A DNA stretch of 64,000 nt, from contig NZ_FONT01000002.1 in the NCBI RefSeq assembly GCF_900113025.1, positions 689,878-753,877 of the forward strand, given 5' to 3'. The stretch comes from Alteribacillus iranensis. Lineage in GTDB: Bacteria; Bacillota; Bacilli; Bacillales; Marinococcaceae. Shown here one piece after another: positions 34,629 through 45,273 of this stretch. Every line of letters starts with the position of its first letter. Position 1 is the first letter of the stretch. Below the pieces are notes generated by a model that saw nothing but the letters and a program-made list of their open reading frames with translations, made no database searches and was not told where the DNA came from. The position numbers were made by a program, and so were the translations under genes.

Positions 34629-35459
34629 CTAGTATGGAAACTCATCAGGGTGATAGCCGTAACGCTTGTTTTCATTTATACTACTGATCGCTTCCATATC
34701 CTCGGAATCCAAGGAAAAATCAAATATACGCGCATTGGAACGAATACGTTCTGGAGTGACCGATTTTGGAATGGTAACTACTTTGTTTTCATAGCACCAA
34801 CGAATCAACACTTGAGCTGGTGTCTTTCCATGCTTATCGGCGATACGAGTTACCACTTCATGATTCAGTAAATCTCCTTTCCCTAATGGGCGCCAAGCCT
34901 CCAACTGGATATGGTGATTCTGACAGTATTGCTGCAAGTCCTTTTGATAGAGACGAGGATGAAATTCCACCTGATTGACCATTGGGTTTATTTCCGCATC
35001 TTTTATTAAATCCTCCAAATGATGCTGCATGAAATTACTGACACCAATTGCTCTCACTTTGCCTTCTTTATATAACTCCTCTAGTGCCCGCCATGTTTCT
35101 TTATACAAACCTGGTACTGGCCAGTGGATTAAATAAAGGTCTATTTGTTCGACTCCTAGTTTCCGGCGCGATTTTTCAAAAGCCGCTAACGTATTGTCAA
35201 ACCCGTGATCGTCATTCCATACTTTCGTTGTAATGAATAACTCGCGTTCTGATACACCGCTGTCTTTGATCGCTTTTCCTACCCCTTCTTCGTTTCCATA
35301 CAAAGTAGCGGTATCAATGCTTCGGTACCCTGCATCGATAGCTGTTTTTACAGCAGTTTCTACTTCTTTTCCCTCTTCTGCTTGATACACTCCCAGGCCT
35401 ATCCAAGGCATCTCTATTCCATTTGTAAGTGTAACCACAGAGGATGATATGGTTTCCAT
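34629..35459 (-). CDS. Aldo/keto reductase
   Basis: NADPH-dependent reductase of 276 residues with the AKR tetrad visible: Asp and Tyr in DTATLYGNEEG, Lys in ITTKVW, and His in LYLIHWP. IPKSVTPERIRSNARIFDF is the cofactor-binding tail. Closest in kind to Bacillus YvgN/YtbE glyoxal and methylglyoxal reductases. The ATG at 35459 follows AAAGGAG; starting further upstream would overlap ung. It lies 14 bp after ung and may be co-transcribed. Confidence 0.9.
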   Translation of the reverse strand: METISSSVVTLTNGIEMPWIGLGVYQAEEGKEVETAVKTAIDAGYRSIDTATLYGNEEGVGKAIKDSGVSERELFITTKVWNDDHGFDNTLAAFEKSRRKLGVEQIDLYLIHWPVPGLYKETWRALEELYKEGKVRAIGVSNFMQHHLEDLIKDAEINPMVNQVEFHPRLYQKDLQQYCQNHHIQLEAWRPLGKGDLLNHEVVTRIADKHGKTPAQVLIRWCYENKVVTIPKSVTPERIRSNARIFDFSLDSEDMEAISSINENKRYGYHPDEFPY

Positions 35460-35473
35460 GTAATTGCTCCTTT

Positions 35474-36154
35474 CTAAACATTCTCTGGAATGGTCCAATC
35501 GATTTCGGGCCGCCCTGCTTCTCGTAAAAATTGATTGGTACGTGAAAATGGTTTACTTCCGAAAAAACCTTTGTTCGCTGAAAATGGACTTGGATGAGGT
35601 GACTTTATAATAAAGTGGTGAGAAGCCGTGACCAATTCTTCTTTAGCTTGCGCATTTCTCCCCCAGAGGAGGAAAACGACCGGTTCTTCTTTTTCATTCA
35701 CTTGACGAATGACTTCATTAGTGAAATGTTCCCATCCTTTCCCTTTATGGGAGTTTGCTTGGCCTGCTCTCACTGTCAACACAGCGTTTAATAATAACAC
35801 ACCTTGTTCTGCCCAGCTCGTCAAGCAGCCATGAGAAGGGATAGGGATACCGAGATCATCCCTAAGTTCCTTATAAATATTTTGCAAAGAAGGAGGAATT
35901 TTCACTTGTGGTTTGACAGAAAAACTTAAACCATGTGCTTGGTTTGGCCCATGATATGGATCCTGTCCAATAATAACAACTTTCGTCTTTTCATATGTAG
36001 TGTAATGCAAGGCGTTATAAATATCGTGCATTTCTGGATAGACAGTAAACTCACTATATTCTTTTTTAAGAAAAGAACGAAGACGTAAATAGTACTCTTT
36101 CTCAAACTCTTTCTCTAACCGCGGCTCCCAATCATTCTTTAATATATTTCCCAC
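35474..36154 (-). CDS. ung: Uracil-DNA glycosylase
   Basis: Removes uracil from DNA. Product of 226 residues with the water-activating motif [18 protein letters not shown] and the [21 protein letters not shown] loop; GQDPYH and HPSP are the family catalytic signatures. It starts with GTG after AAAGGAGG. Located in the ywd gene neighbourhood as in B. subtilis (ywdG). Confidence 0.97.
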   Translation of the reverse strand: MGNILKNDWEPRLEKEFEKEYYLRLRSFLKKEYSEFTVYPEMHDIYNALHYTTYEKTKVVIIGQDPYHGPNQAHGLSFSVKPQVKIPPSLQNIYKELRDDLGIPIPSHGCLTSWAEQGVLLLNAVLTVRAGQANSHKGKGWEHFTNEVIRQVNEKEEPVVFLLWGRNAQAKEELVTASHHFIIKSPHPSPFSANKGFFGSKPFSRTNQFLREAGRPEIDWTIPENV

Positions 36155-36236
36155 TTTTCCTCCTCCTTTTCCCTATCTTTACCTTTTATTCCCTCTTGTT
36201 TCTACATGAAACACACATAGAACGGGGAAATAAAAA

Positions 36237-36252
36237 TGTTTCACGTGGAACA
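36237..36252. promoter_or_regulatory. parS centromere site
   Basis: TGTTTCACGTGGAACA matches the 16-bp Bacillus parS consensus, in the intergenic gap between ung and the inositol phosphatase gene. ParB (61542-62408) should load here. Confidence 0.93.
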
Positions 36253-36272
36253 TTACCTTTTGATTTAACTTA

Positions 36273-37043
36273 TCACCGATCAATAATTTTCTGAAGCGTG
36301 GAAAACAACAGCGAGTTAGCTGAGAGGATGAATAAACCTTTTTTCTCTGGTTGTACCACCGCTTGACCACCAGCCTCCTTTACGATTAACAAGCCCGCTT
36401 CCACATCCCAGTCATTTAATTTTAATTCCCAGTAACCATCCATGCGTCCAGCTGCTACTTGGCACAAGTCCAATGCTGCGCTCCCCATTCTACGAATACC
36501 GCCAACTTGAGGAATCATTTTATTTATATATTCTAAGTTATTATCCTTATCCCTGTCTTTATCATAAGGAAAACCAGTGCCTATTACAGCGCTATGTAAC
36601 TGACCGGTTTGAGAGACAGTGATTTCTTTTCCATTTAAGAAAGCACCCTCCCCTTTAATGGCCTCATAGGTTTCATTTAGTTTAGGAGCATGGACCAGCC
36701 CAATGACTGTATTTCCTTCATAACGAATACCGATGGAAATACAGTAAAAAGGCAACCCGCGAGCATAATTAACAGTCCCATCAATAGGATCGATTACCCA
36801 TTCGTAAGGGGATTGTCCTTTTTCATCTTCACTTTCTTCTGTGCGGATATGATGGTCAGGGTAAAAAGATTTGATTTTGTCTTTTAAAAATGTTTCGGAC
36901 CACACATCCATCTCAGTTACTAAATCAATAGCAGATGTCTTGCTTTCCATATCCATCGGACCTTCTGCTCTTTCTAACAAATAGTCTCCTGCTTCTTGTG
37001 CCCACTCTTTCGCCAACGCAAGCATTTCCTGCCATTCTTTCAT
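36273..37043 (-). CDS. Inositol monophosphatase family protein
   Basis: Mg-dependent sugar/inositol phosphatase of 256 residues. The metal-binding motifs are EESEDE, DPIDGTVNYARGLPF and WDVEAGLLIVKEAGG. Substrates in this family range from inositol-1-phosphate to NADP(H) and PAP, so the exact one is not assigned. The ATG at 37043 follows AAAGGGTGA. Its upstream neighbour is gdhA, with a terminator between them, so it is probably a separate unit. Confidence 0.9.
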   Translation of the reverse strand: MKEWQEMLALAKEWAQEAGDYLLERAEGPMDMESKTSAIDLVTEMDVWSETFLKDKIKSFYPDHHIRTEESEDEKGQSPYEWVIDPIDGTVNYARGLPFYCISIGIRYEGNTVIGLVHAPKLNETYEAIKGEGAFLNGKEITVSQTGQLHSAVIGTGFPYDKDRDKDNNLEYINKMIPQVGGIRRMGSAALDLCQVAAGRMDGYWELKLNDWDVEAGLLIVKEAGGQAVVQPEKKGLFILSANSLLFSTLQKIIDR

Positions 37044-37119
37044 GTCACTCACCCTTTCTTTGATGCCCGCTTTCTCTCATCATATCCAATTTCACACTTT
37101 CATTCAAAATACACGTGAA

Positions 37120-37160
37120 AAAGGGCTGCCTCAAACGGGATGAACCGCTTAGACAGCCCT
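37120..37160 (-). terminator. Terminator of gdhA
   Basis: GGGCTGTCTAAGCGG pairs with CCCGTTTGAGGCAGCCC, followed by TTTTT on the minus strand. Confidence 0.85.
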
Positions 37161-37190
37161 CACTATATAAGGTAATCAAACTGTTACCAA

Positions 37191-38594
<1,404 letters not shown>

Positions 38595-38686
38595 TTATAA
38601 ATAAATTAGGCAAGTGCCTGATATCGTCGCTGTTTTCGGTAATTTTATTTTATAATGAATGGAATGATCTAAACAATATGAAAAAT

Positions 38687-38716
38687 AGATAAGATTAATG
38701 CTAAAATGAGATAAGG
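38687..38716. promoter_or_regulatory. Candidate GltC/LysR binding region
   Basis: Between gdhA and the LysR gene, GATAAG occurs twice (38688 and 38711). The minus strand reads ATCTCATTTTAGCAT, a dyad of LysR T-N11-A type. The 280-bp divergent gap holds no gene. Confidence 0.4.
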
Positions 38717-38855
38717 GCGAAAAAACAATTGATTTTGTCGACAATATGTGATTGGTAGCGCTATCATTCGAGAAAATATACCCATTATCTTTTTATTTTT
38801 TTTAAAAACTTTGCAGAAAAAATGCCTATGATGGACCAAGATGAGGTGAGGGAAA

Positions 38856-39761
38856 GTGGAATTTAGACAAATACAGTATTTTATTGAAGTGGCAAAGCGA
38901 GAACATGTCACGGAAGCTGCACTGGCTTTGCATGTTGCTCAATCAGCTGTCAGTAGACAAATCTTTAATTTAGAAGCAGAGTTAGGGGTGGACTTATTTA
39001 TTCGCGAAGGACGCAGTGTAAAATTAACACCGATTGGAAAAACGTTTTTAGAGCATATGGAGCAAGCGATGCGAGTCATCGATAACGCACTTCGTGAAGT
39101 AAAGGAATATGCGGATCCTAACCAAGGGACGATACATATCGGTTTTCCGAGCAGTCTTGCTGCGTTTATGCTCCCTACTGTAGTATCAGCTTTTCGTGAA
39201 AAAAATCCTCACGTGAAATTTCAGCTCAAACAAAGCTCGTATCATAATCTTATTACGGATGTAGTCAAAGGGGAGATTGATATGGCTTTATTAGGCCCAG
39301 TTCCTCATGAAGAAAACAAAGTAGAGGGCAGCATTCTTTTTTCAGAAAATATCGTCGCCCTTCTTCCTGTTGACCATCCGTTGGCTGAAAACCGTGCGAT
39401 CAGTCTGAATCAGCTGCGAAAAGATTCATTTATTTTGTTCCCAACTGGTTTTATACTTAGAGAAATTATTGTGGAATCCTGCCAAAAACTCGGTTTTGAG
39501 CCAAATGTCTCATTCGAAGGAGAAGATATCGACGCCATCAAAGGACTAGTCTCAGCAGGTCTGGGAGTTACATTAATTCCGGAAATTACTTTAGTGGATA
39601 ATGTTCCTCGTTCTACAGTAAAAGTACCAATTATTGAACCAGAAGTGACACGTACCGTGGGAGTGATCATTCCAAAGGAACGCGATTTACTGCCGACTGA
39701 AAAATTGTTTTATGAATTTCTCAGAGACTTTTTTGTAACTCTTGATAAATTTCAACAATAA
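38856..39761 (+). CDS. gltC: LysR-family regulator, GltC-like
   Basis: LysR regulator of 301 residues. An N-terminal winged helix (MEFRQIQYFIEVAKREHVTE, then LHVAQSAVSRQI) is followed by an effector domain with IHIGFPSSLAAFMLP and FEGEDIDAIKGLVSAGLGVT. The sequence tracks B. subtilis GltC closely. GltC activates gltAB there; here the divergent partner is gdhA, so control of glutamate synthesis through gdhA is inferred. It starts at GTG after GAGGTGAGGG. Confidence 0.85.
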   Translation: MEFRQIQYFIEVAKREHVTEAALALHVAQSAVSRQIFNLEAELGVDLFIREGRSVKLTPIGKTFLEHMEQAMRVIDNALREVKEYADPNQGTIHIGFPSSLAAFMLPTVVSAFREKNPHVKFQLKQSSYHNLITDVVKGEIDMALLGPVPHEENKVEGSILFSENIVALLPVDHPLAENRAISLNQLRKDSFILFPTGFILREIIVESCQKLGFEPNVSFEGEDIDAIKGLVSAGLGVTLIPEITLVDNVPRSTVKVPIIEPEVTRTVGVIIPKERDLLPTEKLFYEFLRDFFVTLDKFQQ

Positions 39762-39855
39762 ATGCGATACAAGAAAATCATTCTCCGCTTCATAAGACGG
39801 AGCTGCGTCAACTTTGCTTTTGACCAGCCCCGGCGGATCTAGAGTATTCTTATTT

Positions 39856-40081
39856 AGGTTCTGTAAAATTTGTTGGGGTTATTAATCATTTTTCTACGGC
39901 TTGGATGACTCTTTAGGCTCGCTTGCCGCGGGCAACGCTTCAACTTCCTCGGCAGCAAATCGCTGCCTGCGGGATTTTCAGCTGTTGCTTTTCCCGCAGG
40001 CGTCTCACCTGTTCGCCATCAACCTTTTTTAAGAAATGGAAGAATCTAATCCTATTCACCCCAACATTTGTTTTAGAACCC
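39856..40081. mobile_element. MITE-like element of about 225 bp
   Basis: The ends AGGTTCTGTAAAATTTGT(TGGGG) and, inverted, GGTTCTAAAACAAATGTT(GGGG) agree at about 18 of 23 positions. The interior contains a GC-rich block with CTTGCCGCGGGCAACG and CCTGCGGGATTTTCAGC, related in style to the element at 27127-27240. No open frame. It abuts the 3' end of rlmH and fills the gltC-rlmH gap (39762-40081). Confidence 0.6.
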
Positions 40082-40561
40082 TTATTTATGATAAGCGGAG
40101 CCTTGATTAATTTGAAACATGCGATATATTTGTTCCATCAGCATCAGACGAATCAGTTGGTGAGGAAACGTTAACTCAGAAAAAGACCATGTGAAATCGG
40201 CTCTCCGTAACACGTCTGGGGCCAACCCTAAAGAACCTCCTATGACAAAGGCTATTTTACTTTTTCCGTGTAATGCTAATTTATCTATCGTCTCCGCTGC
40301 TTTTTCTGAGGATAACATGCGGCCGTGTGGGTCTAATGCAAATACGTACATATTATCTTGTATTTTATCGAGGATTTTTTCTCCCTCTTTTTGTTTCACC
40401 TGCTGTTTTTCTTTTTCAGCTGCATTTTCCGGTATCTTCTCATCTGATACTTCTATCATCGTTAGTTTTGCATGCGGCTTCATTCTTTTGGCATATTCAT
40501 CTATCCCTTGTTTTAAATACTTCTCCTTTAACTTACCCACAGCGATGATGGTTATATTCAT
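40082..40561 (-). CDS. rlmH: 23S rRNA pseudouridine-1915 N3-methyltransferase
   Basis: SPOUT methyltransferase of 159 residues, the exact family size. It has the SAM-knot segment [14 protein letters not shown] and the C-terminal [16 protein letters not shown]. It methylates the pseudouridine at position 1915 of 23S rRNA on 70S ribosomes. Located next to htrA and the wal operon, as B. subtilis ydyA/yydA. Its stop codon lies at the border of the MITE-like element. Confidence 0.96.
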   Translation of the reverse strand: MNITIIAVGKLKEKYLKQGIDEYAKRMKPHAKLTMIEVSDEKIPENAAEKEKQQVKQKEGEKILDKIQDNMYVFALDPHGRMLSSEKAAETIDKLALHGKSKIAFVIGGSLGLAPDVLRRADFTWSFSELTFPHQLIRLMLMEQIYRMFQINQGSAYHK

Positions 40562-40580
40562 TCCTATCTCTCCTCATAAG

Positions 40581-40668
40581 TTATACACAAAATTATTCCA
40601 CATATCCACACCTGTTGTTAAGGGTTTCCTTGAACTTTTACACACAACTGTGAATATATTGTGGATAA
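40581..40668. promoter_or_regulatory. DnaA-box cluster
   Basis: Within 88 bp are TTATACACA (40581), ATATCCACA (40603), TTTTACACA (40636) and, on the minus strand, a perfect TTATCCACA (40660-40668). It lies in the 307-bp gap between rlmH and htrA, which holds no gene. Confidence 0.6.
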
Positions 40669-40777
40669 GTATATTTGTTATCCCTCTGATTTGAACTTTT
40701 TTATTAACACTTAAGCTCCACCGCACCATAACAAACGAATTATCCCCATAAAGAAATAAGACGCCTGGTGCTAGACC

Positions 40778-40835
40778 TAGCTAACCCCTTTTACAAAGTT
40801 ATCCATAGGCAAATAGAAATTCTATAAACAACAAA
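40778..40835. repeat. Post-terminator repeat element, copy 2
   Basis: TAGCTAACCCC, then AAAGTTATCCATAGGCAAAT, then AACAACAAAAA, next to the htrA terminator. Contains a near DnaA box (TTATCCATA). Confidence 0.65.
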
Positions 40836-40861
40836 AACCTCCGGAGAATGTCCCCGGAGGT
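40832..40861 (-). terminator. Terminator of the wal operon/htrA
   Basis: ACCTCCGG/CCGGAGGT hairpin with TTTTT on the minus strand, 8 bp after the htrA stop. Confidence 0.88.
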
Positions 40862-40868
40862 CGTTCTA

Positions 40869-42113
40869 TTAAAAGTCTTGTTGTGCCGTTAATTTCAGTT
40901 CTGTCGTTTGTTGTTCGCCGTTACGATAAAAGGTAATTTCAACTGTATCTCCCACTTCGGCTTTGGTATACAAATACTTTCTTATATCGTGGCCGTCTGT
41001 CATCTCTTCACCGTCCATCGCAACAATCACATCATATTGCTGCAATCCGGCCTGTTCTGCGGGACTTCCTTGGACAACATTTGTAATGAATACGCCACTT
41101 TCTACCTCTGGTGGAAGCTTTAATGTTTCCTGCCAATGATAGCTTGGAATTTCACTTAGCGAACGGATTCCTACACCCATTTGAGGGCGTTCTACCTGTC
41201 CATGTTCTTCTAAATCTTCAATAACCGGCAGCGCTACAGACGTCGGTATCGCAAACCCAATCCCTTCTACCGCGGATTGAGCGATTTTCATGGAGTTGAT
41301 TCCGATGAGCTGTCCTTTAATATTAATTAAAGCTCCCCCGCTATTACCTGGGTTAATGGCAGCGTCTGTTTGAATAACTTCTGCATTCCAGTCCGGGTTG
41401 CCGTCACCGGTTAAATCCACAGGGATACTGCGTTCCGTGGCACTGATAATCCCTTGCGTCACCGTATGGGAAAGATGGGTCCCTAATGGGTTGCCAATAG
41501 CGATTGCCGGTTCTCCTACTCTCAGTTTGTCTGAGTTTCCAAATTCCGCCACGGTTTCCACATGCTCCGCATTTACACGCAGGACAGCCAAGTCTGTCAA
41601 CACGTCCGATCCTACTATTTCTGCTTCAATTCTCTTCTCATTCGCGAGACTTATTTCTACTTGGTTCGCGCCTTCAATCACATGGTGATTCGTGACGACG
41701 AAAGCACTGTCTCCTTCGACTTTATAAATAACACCAGAACCTGTTCCTCTATTAACTGCTTGTCCCTCTTCTTGCCAGAATTCAGTCTGTTGTAAGTTAA
41801 AGACCCCCACTACCGCATTAGAAACCTTGTCCACTGCTTCCGTTACGTCCGAGTTCACCGAGACATTCACAGTCTGCTGCTGATTCTCTATGATGGAGGA
41901 ATCTTGATTCGCCGTTGTCTCCTCTTCCGTTGTTGGCGAAGTTTCTTCCCCTGCGGCGTTTGAAAAAATTCCAGCTTGATTTAAGAAAGGAATCGCTAGT
42001 ACAACAAGGATGGCTCCAATCAATGCTCCGATTAAACCAGCCAGCCCCGCTCTGCGGCGATTTTTCCTTTCCCGTGTCTTTTCATCCTGCATATGGTCAT
42101 CATAATAGCCCAT
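40869..42113 (-). CDS. htrC: HtrA-type serine protease
   Basis: Membrane-anchored quality-control protease of 414 residues. A basic N-terminus and one TM helix near 24-45 are followed by a trypsin-like domain with catalytic His144 (TNHHVIEG), Asp174 (LTDLAVL) and Ser258 (GNSGGAL), then a PDZ domain near 315-405. The active site faces outward. It is the last gene of the walRK-yycHIJ series, the position of B. subtilis yyxA (htrC), though a 178-bp gap after walJ allows its own promoter. Confidence 0.92.
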   Translation of the reverse strand: MGYYDDHMQDEKTRERKNRRRAGLAGLIGALIGAILVVLAIPFLNQAGIFSNAAGEETSPTTEEETTANQDSSIIENQQQTVNVSVNSDVTEAVDKVSNAVVGVFNLQQTEFWQEEGQAVNRGTGSGVIYKVEGDSAFVVTNHHVIEGANQVEISLANEKRIEAEIVGSDVLTDLAVLRVNAEHVETVAEFGNSDKLRVGEPAIAIGNPLGTHLSHTVTQGIISATERSIPVDLTGDGNPDWNAEVIQTDAAINPGNSGGALINIKGQLIGINSMKIAQSAVEGIGFAIPTSVALPVIEDLEEHGQVERPQMGVGIRSLSEIPSYHWQETLKLPPEVESGVFITNVVQGSPAEQAGLQQYDVIVAMDGEEMTDGHDIRKYLYTKAEVGDTVEITFYRNGEQQTTELKLTAQQDF

Positions 42114-42291
42114 TCACCGACACCTTCCTGTTCTTCTGTAGGTATTTTATAAGTATGGTTAGACCTGTATGAAATACCTTCTTAGACCGACCAGAAAGAA
42201 GCTTTAGTCCTAAAGTAATATACCCCCAAGGACAGTTGTTACACTATCCCTCGTATGATGAAAATATAACAAAATAAGCGAATTGTCTACT

Positions 42292-43086
42292 CTAAAGCGT
42301 AACGAGAGTGGTAGCTTCTTCAGGATCCGTGTCGTGTAAAGAGAATTGATAGCCGACACCTGATTCTTCTTGTTCCAATATCTGCGTGACGGTCATGCGG
42401 GCCAGGTCTTTCATATTATTATCTTTGCTCAAGTGAGCTAAATAAATACGAGAAGTTTGATCTCCTACAATTTCAGTAAGAGCGTAAGCAGCATCTTCAT
42501 TAGACACATGACCAGAATCTCCTAAAATCCTTCTTTTTACATTCCATGGATAGCGTCCCATTCTCAGCATGTTCATATCATGATTCGATTCAAAAATAAG
42601 CATATCTGAATTACGGATCGTTCCTTTAATTTCTTCGCTCACATATCCCATATCTGTAGCCAAAGACAATTTCTTGCCTTCATGGTGGAAAACGAAAAAC
42701 ATGGGATCTGCGGCATCATGTGAGACGCGAAAGGATTCAATATCAAGGTCTGCCATGGACTGGACGGTGCCACGCTCAAAAATAAACTTTTGACCGTTAT
42801 CGATCGTTCCGAGATTCGGTTCCATGGCTGCCCATGTTTTTTCATTTGCAAAAATGGGGAGTCCGTATTTTCTTGCAAGCACCCCCACACCTTTTATATG
42901 ATCGCTATGCTCGTGGGTGACAAGTATCCCATCCAATTCATTTGGACTTCGGGAGATTTGCTTTAATAAAGATTCCACTTTCTTTCCACTGAGACCTGCA
43001 TCTACTAACAATCTTTTTTTATCTGTCTCCACGTAAAAAGCATTCCCCGTACTTCCGCTCGCAAGTACACTGAATGATAATGCCAT
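42292..43086 (-). CDS. walJ: MBL-fold hydrolase WalJ (YycJ)
   Basis: Metallo-beta-lactamase-fold protein of 264 residues. The zinc motif is [11 protein letters not shown], then SHDAADP, ESNHD and [10 protein letters not shown], followed by a late LAHLSKDNN segment. WalJ/YycJ proteins are exonuclease-like enzymes linked to replication-wall coordination. The ATG at 43086 begins [15 protein letters not shown]; an upstream GTG would overlap the ribosome site. It belongs to the wal operon. Confidence 0.93.
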   Translation of the reverse strand: MALSFSVLASGSTGNAFYVETDKKRLLVDAGLSGKKVESLLKQISRSPNELDGILVTHEHSDHIKGVGVLARKYGLPIFANEKTWAAMEPNLGTIDNGQKFIFERGTVQSMADLDIESFRVSHDAADPMFFVFHHEGKKLSLATDMGYVSEEIKGTIRNSDMLIFESNHDMNMLRMGRYPWNVKRRILGDSGHVSNEDAAYALTEIVGDQTSRIYLAHLSKDNNMKDLARMTVTQILEQEESGVGYQFSLHDTDPEEATTLVTL

Positions 43087-43106
43087 AACCGATTTCACTC
43101 TCCATA

Positions 43107-43952
43107 CTATCCTTCACTGGATGTTTCTTCTGTCATTTCTTCAGCTGTGTTCTCTTCCTGTATTCCTTCAATATTATCCGTATCCCCGATGGATTCCTGA
43201 ATCGAACCATCAATCGCGTGAACTAAATAACTTGATTCCTCATTCACTTGAATTTGGTACATCGGTGCAAATACTTGTACATCCCCTTCTGGGCTAAACA
43301 AACTATAATATCCTAGTTCGATCTGAGAGATTTCATCATTAAATGATATAATGGCTTCATTTAACAACACTTCAATCGCTTTGTAAGGGGCAAGCATATC
43401 TTTCTCTTTTCCTTCTTCATTGAATTCTAAATAACTTTGAATATAGCTTACTATTTCCTGATCTTCATTAAAAAACAGTACAAGCTGATTCTCAGCGTAG
43501 GTAACAACGATGTGTTCTTGAAAGGTTTGATTGAAAAACATCTGTCCCTCATCCTGATTCCAGCTTGTATAGGAGTACTCCTCCGCATGGACAACATGAT
43601 CTCTTAAAAAGTTCTCCACGTCTCTTTCAGGATCAGTAATCTTATAAGGATCCTCTAACGTTACTTCGATAAAACGATTATTTAAGACGGTGACTTGTTC
43701 CTCTCCGGCTTTGTTTATAACTTCCTCTGAAATATCCATCGTTTGGCCTACAATATGACTGATTTCACTTTTATCCTCTGGAAGTTCCTCTGTGACTGTA
43801 ATATTCATATCAGCTAATCTTTCTTTCACCGTAGCTTGAGCACGAACATTAATGTCCCCTTCGTTTCTTTTTTCAATCAACTGGTAGATGAGAAAAGTGT
43901 TGAGCAGGAGGAAGGTGACAATAAAAATGGTCTTTGTTCGACTCCAATCCAT
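43107..43952 (-). CDS. yycI: WalK-regulatory protein YycI
   Basis: Bitopic membrane protein of 281 residues: a short cytoplasmic start, TM near residues 8-25, and an extracellular YycI domain. With YycH it restrains the WalK kinase in the membrane. The start [18 protein letters not shown] is typical. The C-terminal tail is very rich in Glu and Thr. Only one base separates it from yycH, with GGAGGAGG as ribosome site. Confidence 0.92.
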   Translation of the reverse strand: MDWSRTKTIFIVTFLLLNTFLIYQLIEKRNEGDINVRAQATVKERLADMNITVTEELPEDKSEISHIVGQTMDISEEVINKAGEEQVTVLNNRFIEVTLEDPYKITDPERDVENFLRDHVVHAEEYSYTSWNQDEGQMFFNQTFQEHIVVTYAENQLVLFFNEDQEIVSYIQSYLEFNEEGKEKDMLAPYKAIEVLLNEAIISFNDEISQIELGYYSLFSPEGDVQVFAPMYQIQVNEESSYLVHAIDGSIQESIGDTDNIEGIQEENTAEEMTEETSSEG

Positions 43953-43953
43953 C

Positions 43954-45273
43954 TTATTCCTCCTCCTTGTTCGGTTCTACAGAATACCAGGAACCATCGT
44001 ACTTCACATACCAACTTGGCTCAAAACGAATCACGAGATTATCTGTTTTTTCCATTTGATATCCTACTTGGATATTCTCAATACGATCGGTTTCAAACTG
44101 TCTTTCCACGTAGGCGAGAACCTCTGACCCTGAAGCGAGTTCTTCTGCTCCTTGTGTGTCAATTGGACTCTCATCTAGATTAAATAAAGGTCGCGAAAAC
44201 TCCGAGACTTGTCCACCCGAGCGGCTGACATTTATGGAAGCCAGATCGCGGCCGCGGGACTCAAATACCGGCAATCCGGCTACAACCATACGGTATGTTG
44301 CATGTTCCCCGCTTCTTCTATGTTCCCAATCATAGAGGCGATAGTCATCCGTCCAGCCGCCACCACGTGAATTAACAAAATCAAAAGTGGTAGTGACGAC
44401 ATGCTGCTGATTATCACTGGAGTTTTCACTATAGACCGGGTTGACGTAAGTGAGATAATCACCGTTATCCTCCAGACTCATCATTCGGTTCCCATCAGTA
44501 AACGAGGCTTCCTGATTATCTTGATGATATTGTCTCACGTAATCCGAGTCACTGAAAAGCAAGCTCAAAAAGTCATTATAATTAAGAGCGGTTGATGTAT
44601 CAGACACACTATTATACGTAATAGGCTCTGCTGGAAGATAAACTGTCTTTTGAATAAAATCACTGCCAGGCAGTTCATATGGGAATACTTCCGGAAATTC
44701 ATCCATTCTCTCGATATACCGCTCTCTAAATTCAGATAAACTAAAATTCGTTTCTCCTTCCAACACCACAGGTTCGCTGTAAGAGACAAACTTTACTTGT
44801 AGGTTTTCACTGTCTCCCCCTTGATCCGACAAAATAATACGATCCACGGAATCGATCGATAAATAAGGAGTATCCGATTCAATGTCTAATATACGCTCTA
44901 AGGCTTCCCCTGGAATAGGGGCAGGAAACACTAATTCTGCCTCCCGTTGGCCGTCATACAAATCTCGTATCTCATAATCTTGGTTTAAAGTTATATCTTC
45001 AAATCGAGAGTCGAGAAAATCTTCGTAGAAAGCAGACAATAAACGATCCGATCCATCCACTCCGTGCTGATCAACTCCTTGGTGAAAAACTAACTGCTGC
45101 GGCCAAATAACTTCTTTTAAGGACAGCTCTTTCCCCAAGTTTTCACTCGGGACATAGCCAGTATCTTCATCTAACAGTGCATAATTCGGCTGGTAATTCC
45201 ACAGCTGCCACGTTAGGAATACACTAATAGCCACAAGGATTGTTAAAGTCCAGGACTTTATACGTTCTTTCAT
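43954..45273 (-). CDS. yycH: WalK-regulatory protein YycH
   Basis: Membrane-anchored regulator of WalK, 439 residues, with one N-terminal TM (about 9-25) and a large extracellular domain. Its ATG overlaps the walK stop (ATGA), so translation is coupled. Family identity is set mainly by size, topology and position between walK and yycI, plus the LTWQLWNYQPNY start typical of YycH. Confidence 0.92.
   Translation of the reverse strand: MKERIKSWTLTILVAISVFLTWQLWNYQPNYALLDEDTGYVPSENLGKELSLKEVIWPQQLVFHQGVDQHGVDGSDRLLSAFYEDFLDSRFEDITLNQDYEIRDLYDGQREAELVFPAPIPGEALERILDIESDTPYLSIDSVDRIILSDQGGDSENLQVKFVSYSEPVVLEGETNFSLSEFRERYIERMDEFPEVFPYELPGSDFIQKTVYLPAEPITYNSVSDTSTALNYNDFLSLLFSDSDYVRQYHQDNQEASFTDGNRMMSLEDNGDYLTYVNPVYSENSSDNQQHVVTTTFDFVNSRGGGWTDDYRLYDWEHRRSGEHATYRMVVAGLPVFESRGRDLASINVSRSGGQVSEFSRPLFNLDESPIDTQGAEELASGSEVLAYVERQFETDRIENIQVGYQMEKTDNLVIRFEPSWYVKYDGSWYSVEPNKEEE

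Noticed and set aside
36179-36370. Frame of 63 codons spanning the parS site
   Set aside because: Overlaps the 3' end of the inositol phosphatase gene in another frame and has no ribosome site.
37107-37120. Further parS candidates around CACGTG (also 39211 and 20354)
   Set aside because: Only the central six bases and one flank agree; far below the two accepted sites.
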